A stretch of DNA of 6,038 bases from Candidatus Zixiibacteriota bacterium (GTDB lineage: Bacteria; Zixibacteria; MSB-5A5; GN15; PGXB01), in the NCBI GenBank assembly GCA_030591405.1, contig JAUVBC010000151.1:1-6038 (forward strand), read 5' to 3'. Below are positions 1-5,497 of this stretch, one piece after another. Position numbers and translations under genes: made by a program. The notes beneath the pieces were generated by a model that was given only the letters and a program-made list of their open reading frames with translations, ran no database searches and was not told the DNA's origin. Each line of letters starts with the position of its first letter. The first letter of the stretch is position 1.

Positions 1-1
1 A

Positions 2-1135
2 CAACTCCAAAAAGATCGCGAAGAAGCCCGTGCAAAAAAAGAAAACCCGCCCCAGCATAACCGTTGTTATTTTCTAAGTGAAGATGAAGTGAAAGCACAG
101 TTGGGTTTGGGTCTTCCTTTTGCCATTCGCTTAACAATCCCCGATGGCGAAACCAGTTACGATGACATGGTGCTGGGGGAGATGACCCGCAAGAATGTTG
201 ATATCGAAGATTTTATTATTGCCCGTTCCGATGGCACCGCTACTTACAATTTGGCGGTAGTCGTTGATGATAACGAGATGGGTATCAATCATGTTATCCG
301 TGGAAATGATCACTCAACCAATACTTTTAAACAGATTCATATCTATCGGGCACTTGGTCTGACACCTCCGAATTTTGCGCATGTCCCATTGATTCTCCGA
401 CCCGATAAAAAGAAGGTCTCCAAAAGGCTTGGCGATAAGGATGTGGCTGAGTATGGTGCCGAGGGTATCCTGCCTGAGGCGATGTTTAATTTTCTCTGTT
501 TACTCGGTTGGTCACCCAAAGATGATCGGGAATTTTTGCCGATTGAAGAATTGAAAAAAATATTTGTTCTCGAAAATGTCAACGGATCAAATCCGATATT
601 TAATGAAGAAAAGCTGTTGGCTCTCAATGGTGAGTATATTCGGGCCTATCCGGATCATCAGCTGGCCGCGATGGTTGCCCCGGAACTTGTTAAGGCGGGA
701 TATACATCAAAATACTGGTTGGAAACCCGCTGGCAATATCTTATGGATATTATCGGCATGTTAAAAGAACGGTGCAAACGGATGTCCGATTTTGTTGCAA
801 TGTCAGAATACTTTTTTCATAACGAATTTGAATATGAAAAAAAGGCTGTTGAAAAACGATTTAATCCGGAAGCTTCCGAAAGAATGAAAATATTATGCGA
901 CAAATTTGAACCAATTTCTAATTTTAAATTAGAAAATATAGAGGCCGCGCTAAGTGATTTGTCCGAAGAGCTTCAGATAAAGAAAGGTGAACTGATTCAC
1001 CCGGTTCGGCTTGCGGTTTCAGGGGTTTCATTTGGACCGAGTTTATATCATATCCTTGAGGCGTTGGGTAAACAGGAAGTTGTTGTCAGAATGAACAAGG
1101 CAATTGAATTCATTAATAAGATGGGGGACAAATAG
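2..1135 (+). CDS. gltX: Glutamyl-tRNA synthetase (class I, GluRS), 3' part; 5' end outside window
   Basis: Charges tRNA-Glu with glutamate in the cytoplasm. The frame is open to the left edge, so the GTG at 89 is an internal valine codon, not a start. 377 residues are visible; by comparison with the usual 470-500 residues, about 100-130 N-terminal residues including the HIGH motif are missing. Seen in order: the RCYFLSEDE stretch (62-88) that follows the insertion region in GluRS; RSDGTATYN and VVVDD (about 224-271); the VIRGNDH block (about 293-313); the class I KMSKS-type signature as KVSKR at 413-427; and LCLLGW (about 497-514) leading into the helical anticodon-binding domain, which runs to a normal C-terminus at TAG 1133-1135. 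GlnRS is less likely because the C-terminal part is the GluRS helical type, but a non-discriminating Glu/Gln enzyme cannot be excluded. It is first in a probable operon with the small gene at 1137. Confidence 0.96.
   Translation, partial: QLQKDREEARAKKENPPQHNRCYFLSEDEVKAQLGLGLPFAIRLTIPDGETSYDDMVLGEMTRKNVDIEDFIIARSDGTATYNLAVVVDDNEMGINHVIRGNDHSTNTFKQIHIYRALGLTPPNFAHVPLILRPDKKKVSKRLGDKDVAEYGAEGILPEAMFNFLCLLGWSPKDDREFLPIEELKKIFVLENVNGSNPIFNEEKLLALNGEYIRAYPDHQLAAMVAPELVKAGYTSKYWLETRWQYLMDIIGMLKERCKRMSDFVAMSEYFFHNEFEYEKKAVEKRFNPEASERMKILCDKFEPISNFKLENIEAALSDLSEELQIKKGELIHPVRLAVSGVSFGPSLYHILEALGKQEVVVRMNKAIEFINKMGDK
1123..1128 (+). promoter_or_regulatory. Shine-Dalgarno for the 56-aa protein
   Basis: GGGGGA lies 8 bases before the ATG at 1137 and inside the last codons of gltX. 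It favours 1137 over the in-frame ATG at 1104 as the start and suggests translation coupled to the end of gltX. Confidence 0.6.
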
Positions 1136-1136
1136 T

Positions 1137-1307
1137 ATGGATAATACACCTAATATTGTCAAACTTGAAAGGCAGATCAAAGAGATCGAAAAAAGATTAG
1201 CTTCCGGCAGTTTCACTGTTTTGGTCGATCGTAAGTCTCGAAAAAGAGACGAAGACAAATTAAAAAAGCTGATCAAAGAATTAGACGAACTCAAAAAGCA
1301 GAAATGA
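1137..1307 (+). CDS. Small charged coiled-coil protein, unknown function (56 aa)
   Basis: I do not recognise this family. The frame is also open upstream to an ATG at 1104, but that lies inside gltX. The ATG at 1137 is preferred because it follows the gltX stop by one base and has a purine-rich GGGGGA Shine-Dalgarno (1123-1128) 8 bases upstream, inside the last gltX codons. The protein has two Lys/Glu-rich helices with hydrophobic spacing typical of coiled coils: about residues 7-21 (starting IVKLERQIKEIEKRL) and about 39-55 (within DEDKLKKLIKELDELKKQ). A short linker (SGSFTVLVDRKSRKR, about 24-38) could form a hairpin turn, so an antiparallel helical hairpin is plausible. There is no signal peptide, membrane segment or cysteine. 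Its position implies co-transcription and perhaps translational coupling with gltX. It could be a nucleic-acid-binding or scaffold peptide, but nothing in the sequence decides this. Confidence 0.7.
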   Translation: MDNTPNIVKLERQIKEIEKRLASGSFTVLVDRKSRKRDEDKLKKLIKELDELKKQK

Positions 1308-1340
1308 TTTCATTTGGAAACAAGAACAACTAGTAATAAG

Positions 1341-1805
1341 ATGAAATTGCAAATCGGGGATAAAGCGCCTGATTTTTGCCTTATATCACATCTCGGTGAC
1401 AAAATCTGTCTATCTGATTATCAGGGGAAAAAGAATATTCTTATAGCATATTTTCCGCTAAGCTGGACGCCTATATGAAGCGACCAGATTCCGGCTTACG
1501 AACGTGAGACAAAACGTTTCGATAGTCTTGATACTCAGGTTCTGGGTATATCGGTTGATTCGATTCCATCGCTGCAGGCATGGCAGAAAACACTTGGCGG
1601 AATATTATATCCATTGCTTTCCGATTTTTATCCGCATGGTGAAATCGCTCAGAGGTATGGAGTCCTGACCGACGCGGGGTTTTCTGACCGCTCCATTTTT
1701 ATTGTTAATAAAAATGGCATTATATCTCATATCGATTATATCGGATTCAGAAATATGCCAAATATCAGTGATGTCTTTGATGAACTGTCAAAATTGTCTG
1801 ATTAG
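1341..1805 (+). CDS. Selenocysteine-containing peroxiredoxin, AhpE/Bcp-like (154 aa, Sec46 encoded by TGA)
   Basis: Peroxiredoxins are cytoplasmic thiol peroxidases that reduce H2O2, organic peroxides or peroxynitrite. The ATG at 1341 opens with MKLQIGDKAPDF, a standard thioredoxin-fold Prx N-terminus. The frame continues to an in-frame TGA at 1476-1478 (codon 46) and, in the same frame, to TAG at 1803-1805. The flanks are AYFPLSWTPI before the TGA and SDQIPAYE after it, so the TGA replaces the peroxidatic Cys of the T-P-x-C active site. Downstream come VLGISVDS (about 71-78), PLLSDFYPHGEIAQRYGV (about 93-110), very like AhpE, the Arg region SDRSIFIV (about 116-123) and NKNGII. With Sec at 46 the length, 154 residues, is normal. 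No Cys follows residue 46; the only cysteines are C13 and C23, which suggests a one-Sec mechanism with an external reductant. A SECIS-like fold follows the TGA. There is no strong Shine-Dalgarno before 1341. The alternative, a nonsense mutation or sequencing error, is less likely given the exact position. Confidence 0.87.
1476..1478 (+). other. In-frame UGA, predicted selenocysteine codon (Sec46)
   Basis: This TGA is the only stop in the 155-codon peroxiredoxin frame and sits at the peroxidatic Cys position. Cys is TGT or TGC, so it is one base from the usual codon. Other genes in the window end with TGA, so the codon is not reassigned across the genome. The reading is selenocysteine insertion by SelB and tRNA-Sec, whose genes are not in this window. 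Confidence 0.85.
1476..1521 (+). promoter_or_regulatory. Candidate bacterial SECIS element
   Basis: Two mutually exclusive folds were found by eye. Fold A: a lower stem UGAAGCG (1476-1482) with CGUUUCG (1515-1521), 7 pairs including two G-U, then an internal loop, then an upper stem CUUAC (1495-1499) with GUGAG (1504-1508) capped by GAAC; the apical loop starts 21 bases after the UGA. Fold B: CGAACGU (1499-1505) with ACGUUUCG (1514-1521), 7 pairs with one bulged U, capped by an 8-base loop GAGACAAA starting 27 bases after the UGA. Both meet the published bacterial rules as I know them: stem directly downstream, loop 16-37 bases from the UGA, and G in the first two loop positions. No folding energies were computed. 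Confidence 0.6.
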
Positions 1806-1816
1806 TCATAATTTTC

Positions 1817-1846
1817 TTGGACTATCGATGCTTTCCAACGTATATT
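1817..1846 (+). promoter_or_regulatory. Possible sigma70-type promoter for nadA
   Basis: The 65-base gap between the peroxiredoxin stop and nadA holds TTGGAC (1817-1822), a weak -35 match, an 18-base spacer, and TATATT (1841-1846), a 5-of-6 match to the -10 consensus. In AT-rich DNA such matches arise by chance. nadA could equally be read from the upstream operon. Confidence 0.25.
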
Positions 1847-1860
1847 CTTCAGAATTGAAA

Positions 1861-1866
1861 AGGCGG
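1861..1866 (+). promoter_or_regulatory. Shine-Dalgarno for nadA
   Basis: AGGCGG, preceded by AA, lies 4 bases before the ATG at 1871 and supports that start. Confidence 0.6.
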
Positions 1867-1870
1867 TATA

Positions 1871-2950
1871 ATGTATTTTGCATTACCTGAAGAGTATCGG
1901 TTATCAGCTCCGGATGAACTTAAAAACCGGATTAAAGAGGCAAAAAACAGACTGGGCAACAGTGCCTTTATTTTGACTCATCATTATCAGCGGCCAGAAA
2001 TAGTTGAATTTGGCGACGCCGTTGGTGATTCATTCGCACTCTCAAAAATTGCCGCCGAAAATGCCAATGCCGAATATATTTTCTTTTGCGGTGTTCATTT
2101 TATGGCCGAGGCGGCTGAGATTTTATCGACCGACAAACAGACAGTATTTCTTCCTAATCCATTAGCAGGGTGCCCAATGGCCGATATGGCCGAAATGGAT
2201 GATGTTCTTTTGGCCTGGGAAACACTTGAGAATTTTGGTGGTGATAAAAAAATAATGCCAGTTTCATACATGAACTCAACCGCCGCATTAAAAGGGTTTA
2301 CCGGTGAACATAGCGGTCTTATTTGTACTTCGTCGAATGCCGATGCCGTTTATAAGTATGGATTCTCGAAAAGAGAGAAGCTGTTTTTCTTCCCTGATCA
2401 ACACCTGGGATATAATACCGGTATTAAATACGGTCTCAAGCCGGAGGATATGGTTGTCTGGGATTTTTCACTTGATAATGGTGGTTTGACCAACGAGCAA
2501 CTTGATAAGGCTAAAATTATATTATGGAAAGGCCACTGTCACGTCCATACTAATTTTACTGTCAAACATATTGAAGAAACCCGAATGAAGTTTCCAGATG
2601 TTAAAATTGTGGTTCATCCGGAATGTCCCCATGAAGTTGTTAAAGAAGCCGATACTTTCGGCTCAACCAGCTTTATTGTCAATTTTGTCGAGAAACAACC
2701 ACCCGGATCAAATATTGCCATCGGGACCGAAATAAATCTGATTAACAGGCTAGGCAGTTTATATCCTGAAAAAAATATTTTTGAGCTCTCCGGGACAACC
2801 TGCCCGGTCTGTGCCAATATGTATCGCACGACAATAAATGATCTTGCTTACTGTCTGGAAAACTTCAAAGATATCAAACCGATTCAGGTTCCTGAAGATG
2901 TTAAGGTCAATGCCCATATAGCTCTGGAGCGCATGCTTGCAGTTCATTAA
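1871..2950 (+). CDS. nadA: Quinolinate synthase A (359 aa)
   Basis: Condenses iminoaspartate with dihydroxyacetone phosphate to quinolinate, the first committed pyridine-ring step of de novo NAD synthesis. It is a cytoplasmic enzyme with an oxygen-sensitive [4Fe-4S] cluster. The three expected cluster-ligand regions are present: C101 in AGCPMAD, C252 in HPECPHE, and C314 in TTCPVCANM (C311 is nearby; C314 aligns with the ligand Cys of E. coli NadA). Other family signatures are ILTHHYQRPEI (about 34-44), GDSFALS (52-58), FCGVHFMAE (72-80), SYMNSTAALKG (132-142), CTSSNA (152-157), FFPDQHLG (173-180) and GTEINLINRL (285-294). The length is normal. The partner NadB (L-aspartate oxidase) and NadC are not in the window. 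A good Shine-Dalgarno supports the start. The gene ends 50 bases from the convergent EamA gene. Confidence 0.97.
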   Translation: MYFALPEEYRLSAPDELKNRIKEAKNRLGNSAFILTHHYQRPEIVEFGDAVGDSFALSKIAAENANAEYIFFCGVHFMAEAAEILSTDKQTVFLPNPLAGCPMADMAEMDDVLLAWETLENFGGDKKIMPVSYMNSTAALKGFTGEHSGLICTSSNADAVYKYGFSKREKLFFFPDQHLGYNTGIKYGLKPEDMVVWDFSLDNGGLTNEQLDKAKIILWKGHCHVHTNFTVKHIEETRMKFPDVKIVVHPECPHEVVKEADTFGSTSFIVNFVEKQPPGSNIAIGTEINLINRLGSLYPEKNIFELSGTTCPVCANMYRTTINDLAYCLENFKDIKPIQVPEDVKVNAHIALERMLAVH

Positions 2951-3000
2951 CTGTGGGCTAACAATAAGATACGGCGAATATATAAAGTTCTACTATAAAA
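2951..3000. other. Convergent intergenic gap
   Basis: This AT-rich stretch lies between the ends of nadA and the transporter gene. By eye it holds no GC-rich hairpin followed by a U-run in either direction, so I do not call a terminator. Confidence 0.7.
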
Positions 3001-3888
3001 TCAATTACTGGCCGGTTTGACTTTTCCAAATTTCAATTTAATAACAACAACGCCAAGAATAATCAAACCGCCACCGAGCCATTCAATCGGTGTCGGATAG
3101 GTTCCAAGTATTATCAGCGCAAAAGCAGCCGTAAATAATGGCATCGATTGCGTAATTAAAGCTGCCCGCGATACCTTGATCCGCTTCAAAGCTTCCAAGT
3201 AAGTGAAGCGGCCCATAATTGGCAACAGAAAGGCTGTCAAGGCCGTTAGAAACATAGCATTGGAATCAATAATAATGATTGGTTGATTACGATAAATCAG
3301 TATTGCATAAAAGATAAAAACTGCAAAAATATTCCGCCAAAATATAAATCGAATTGTGCCAACCAGATTTATGTTTTTCTTTATTATTATTTCTGCAAGA
3401 GCAAAAAAGAAGGCGGAGAGTATCATGAGTGAAGCTGCCTCTGAGATAACCATGTTAGTCTTAAATTTTAATACAAATATCCCGCCTATAGTTATTAGTC
3501 CCCCGATCAATTCAATCGGTTTTAGACGTTCTTTAAGAAATATGAATGCAAATAGTAATACTATAATTACTTCAAATCGAGATAGAAAAGAAACGGTGGC
3601 AGGCTCAATAAGTTTTAATGACGAAATAAAAGTGTAAATACCGAAACTGAATAATAGTGATAAAACAAATATCAGTCCCAGGGCTTTTTTATTTGTCGTA
3701 AAAACTTCTTTCCGCGCATTGGGGCGAATTAAATAAGCGGCGGACATTATAAAGCCGAAGCCAAATAAATAAAATTGAAAAAGTTCGGGCGTTATGCTTC
3801 TCAGGCCGACTTTGGCAGTGATATTACCAACCGAACATACTAATGCACAAACTAAGGCATAATAATCGCCGGATCGTTCGCTGGTCAT
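3001..3888 (-). CDS. EamA/DMT-superfamily membrane transporter (295 aa)
   Basis: An inner-membrane permease of the drug/metabolite transporter superfamily; its substrate cannot be read from the sequence (family members move amino acids, sugars, nucleotides or other metabolites). It has about ten hydrophobic segments arranged as two repeats. The first repeat (about 9-140) ends with LKERLKPIELIGGLITIGG and the second (about 152-287) ends with the matching PTPIEWLGGGLIILGVVVI, the hallmark of two EamA domains. The N-terminus is short and the C-terminus is basic (KLKFGKVK), probably cytoplasmic. The start ATG (3888-3886) shares one base with the lgt stop (TAATG) and no good Shine-Dalgarno precedes it, so translation is probably coupled to lgt. 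It is the last gene of the minus-strand operon and ends with TGA at 3003-3001. A chance operon neighbour is as likely as a functional link to lgt. Confidence 0.92.
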   Translation of the reverse strand: MTSERSGDYYALVCALVCSVGNITAKVGLRSITPELFQFYLFGFGFIMSAAYLIRPNARKEVFTTNKKALGLIFVLSLLFSFGIYTFISSLKLIEPATVSFLSRFEVIIVLLFAFIFLKERLKPIELIGGLITIGGIFVLKFKTNMVISEAASLMILSAFFFALAEIIIKKNINLVGTIRFIFWRNIFAVFIFYAILIYRNQPIIIIDSNAMFLTALTAFLLPIMGRFTYLEALKRIKVSRAALITQSMPLFTAAFALIILGTYPTPIEWLGGGLIILGVVVIKLKFGKVKPASN

Positions 3889-4703
3889 TAAGCTTTAGCA
3901 GGTTGCGCAGATCTGTTCTTATAATACTGGGAAAGATAAATCCCCAGACCTAGTACAAAGAGCATTATTGCTATTAAATTATTGTAAGTCGGTTCCATCC
4001 CAAAAAATGAGAAGTGCATTGCCTCCTCATAATACCTGACATATTCAATGGCATATCTAAAAAGAGCCTCAATCATAAACAAAAGACCGATTACCTGACC
4101 ATCAAATGTTTTGTGTTTTAACCGCCAGTGCAAATATACAAAAAGTAACAATCCATAAAGTGAGCTGTATAGTTGTGCCGGATGCAAATGCGCCGATCCG
4201 AAAACATAAAACGGCATTGAATCAACCGGAAACGAGACACCCCAGGGGAGATCGGTCGGAGTACCGAAACAACAGCCGTTAAGAAAACACCCGATTCTTG
4301 TGATTGCCAGACCTATCCCGATTGTTGGTGCAAACAGATCAAACAATCGTAAAACCGGAAGTTTCTTGAATCTGATATATAAAAACGACGCTATCACCGC
4401 CACAATAACGCCGCCGTAAAGATTCAATCCGGCGATTCCAAACTGATCCGATCCGAACGGATTAATTGTCGCCAGCCAGCGTCCTTGAAATTCGCTGATA
4501 TGCATCAGAACATAGGCGAGTCTTGCCCCAAGAATTCCACCAAAAACTAATATGTATGTGATAGTCAGAAGATCGTTAAAATCAAACTCGGTATCCTTGG
4601 ACATTTTGTAGATATAGTATATACCAAGCAACACCGAGATGATCAGCATCAAGCCGTAACTTCTGATTGCAAATGGACCAAGTTTTAATAGTTCAGGATA
4701 CAT
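3888..4703 (-). CDS. lgt: Prolipoprotein diacylglyceryl transferase (271 aa)
   Basis: Transfers diacylglycerol from phosphatidylglycerol to the lipobox Cys of prolipoproteins, the first step of lipoprotein maturation in the cytoplasmic membrane. It is a polytopic protein with about seven hydrophobic segments. Seen: the N-terminal LGPFAIRSYGLM (8-19); GGILGARLAYVL (55-66); YGG at 96-98 in place of the HGG around E. coli His103; the signature TRIGCFLNGCCFG (135-147) with R136 matching E. coli Arg143; WGVSFP (154-159); HPAQLYSSLYG (174-184); and the C-terminal FRYAIEYVR (215-223) with R216 and E220 matching E. coli Arg239 and Glu243. The Cys-rich signature (C139, C144, C145) and Tyr for His mark a subtype that I believe is common outside Proteobacteria. 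The length is normal. A GAAAGGT Shine-Dalgarno lies 5 bases before the ATG. Confidence 0.96.
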   Translation of the reverse strand: MYPELLKLGPFAIRSYGLMLIISVLLGIYYIYKMSKDTEFDFNDLLTITYILVFGGILGARLAYVLMHISEFQGRWLATINPFGSDQFGIAGLNLYGGVIVAVIASFLYIRFKKLPVLRLFDLFAPTIGIGLAITRIGCFLNGCCFGTPTDLPWGVSFPVDSMPFYVFGSAHLHPAQLYSSLYGLLLFVYLHWRLKHKTFDGQVIGLLFMIEALFRYAIEYVRYYEEAMHFSFFGMEPTYNNLIAIMLFVLGLGIYLSQYYKNRSAQPAKA

Positions 4704-4708
4704 ATATT

Positions 4709-4715
4709 ACCTTTC
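4709..4715 (-). promoter_or_regulatory. Shine-Dalgarno for lgt
   Basis: Read on the minus strand, GAAAGGT lies 5 bases before the lgt ATG (4703-4701), inside the 35-base rsmI-lgt gap. The gap holds no evident terminator or promoter. Confidence 0.65.
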
Positions 4716-4738
4716 GTTTAAGTTGTTATTCTATTTTG

Positions 4739-5497
4739 TTATAATGCTTCACAATCGGAAAAGTTGCCACCAATTTCTTTGATCTTACTCTTTTTTCTCA
4801 CAACTCCTTCAATAATAATAACTATTTCGCCTTTTAATTTTCTTGAAGATATATTTTCAAGAATCTCTGAGAGCGTTCCACGGATATATTCTTCATATAT
4901 TTTTGATATCTCCCGGGCGATACAGGCTGGTCGATCGCCCAGAACCTCGAGCGCATCGGAGACTGTTTTATTTATCCGATGCGGCGATTCATAAAATACC
5001 AATGTATGTTTCAATTCTTTTAATTTTCCCAGACGGTTTTTTCTTGCCGCAGATTTATTCGGCAAGAACCCCTCAAAGAAAAATCGATCGAGCGGCAGAC
5101 CGGAACCGGTAAGAGCCGGAATCAGCGCATTTGGACCGGGGAGGGGGGAGATAATAATATCATGATCGATAGCAGCTCTGATAATCCGATACGCCGGATC
5201 CGATAACCCGGGAGAACCGGCATCGGTTATAACCGAAACATCTCCTCCCGATAGGATCACCTCTAATAATTTAGGCACCTGTTTATTTTCATTAAAATCA
5301 TGATAGCTGATGAGAGTTTTTTTAATCCCAAAATGGGACAGAAGTCGCCCCGATAAACGGGTATCTTCGCAGGCTATTAGTTCGGATGATTCCAAAACCT
5401 CCAGTGCCCGCTTAGTAATATCGCCAAGATTGCCGATAGGTGTCGGGACCAGATATAGTTTTCCTTTTCCTGATTTCTCTCGGTTATCCTGACTCAT
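4739..5497 (-). CDS. rsmI: 16S rRNA (cytidine1402-2'-O)-methyltransferase (252 aa)
   Basis: SAM-dependent 2'-O-methylation of C1402 of 16S rRNA at the ribosomal P site, a decoding-fidelity mark shared with RsmH. It has the tetrapyrrole-methylase fold. Seen: GKLYLVPTPIGNLGDIT (12-28), ALEVLESSELIACEDTR (31-47), the SAM-binding TDAGSPGLSDP (91-101), PLPGPNALIPAL (118-129), the RFFFEGFLP region (138-146), TLVFYESPHR (165-174), and KGEIVIIIEG (222-231) at the end of the catalytic domain. It is shorter than the E. coli protein (about 286), lacking most of the C-terminal helical extension; only about 20 polar residues follow EG. The ATG overlaps the nadE stop (ATGA), with GGTGA 3 bases upstream, so coupling to nadE is likely. 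Confidence 0.96.
   Translation of the reverse strand: MSQDNREKSGKGKLYLVPTPIGNLGDITKRALEVLESSELIACEDTRLSGRLLSHFGIKKTLISYHDFNENKQVPKLLEVILSGGDVSVITDAGSPGLSDPAYRIIRAAIDHDIIISPLPGPNALIPALTGSGLPLDRFFFEGFLPNKSAARKNRLGKLKELKHTLVFYESPHRINKTVSDALEVLGDRPACIAREISKIYEEYIRGTLSEILENISSRKLKGEIVIIIEGVVRKKSKIKEIGGNFSDCEAL

Noticed and set aside
343..627. 94-residue minus-strand ORF opposite gltX
   Set aside because: It is an antisense shadow over the KVSKR region of gltX with no independent evidence.
1476..1478. Genome-wide UGA reassignment (to Trp or Gly)
   Set aside because: UGA ends the 56-aa gene, the EamA gene and nadE at sensible C-termini, and a Trp or Gly at the peroxidatic position would be inactive.
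1614..1805. Separate 63-residue ORF starting at ATG 1614
   Set aside because: It is the C-terminal part of the peroxiredoxin in the same frame as the ATG at 1341; only the TGA at 1476 makes it look separate.
1341..1805. Peroxiredoxin pseudogene or sequencing error
   Set aside because: There is a single stop, no frameshift, conserved sequence on both sides, and the stop sits exactly on the catalytic Cys with SECIS-like folds after it. It remains the main alternative until reads and selenium genes are checked.
1702..1890. 62-residue ORF spanning the prx end, the gap and the nadA start
   Set aside because: It is out of frame with both real genes, has no family resemblance, and overlaps the nadA Shine-Dalgarno.
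2951..3000. Bidirectional terminator between convergent genes
   Set aside because: I found no GC-rich inverted repeat with a U-run; only short AT repeats are present.
4843..5112. 89-residue plus-strand ORF opposite rsmI
   Set aside because: It is an antisense shadow of a clearly conserved rsmI; its composition and lack of motifs give no support.
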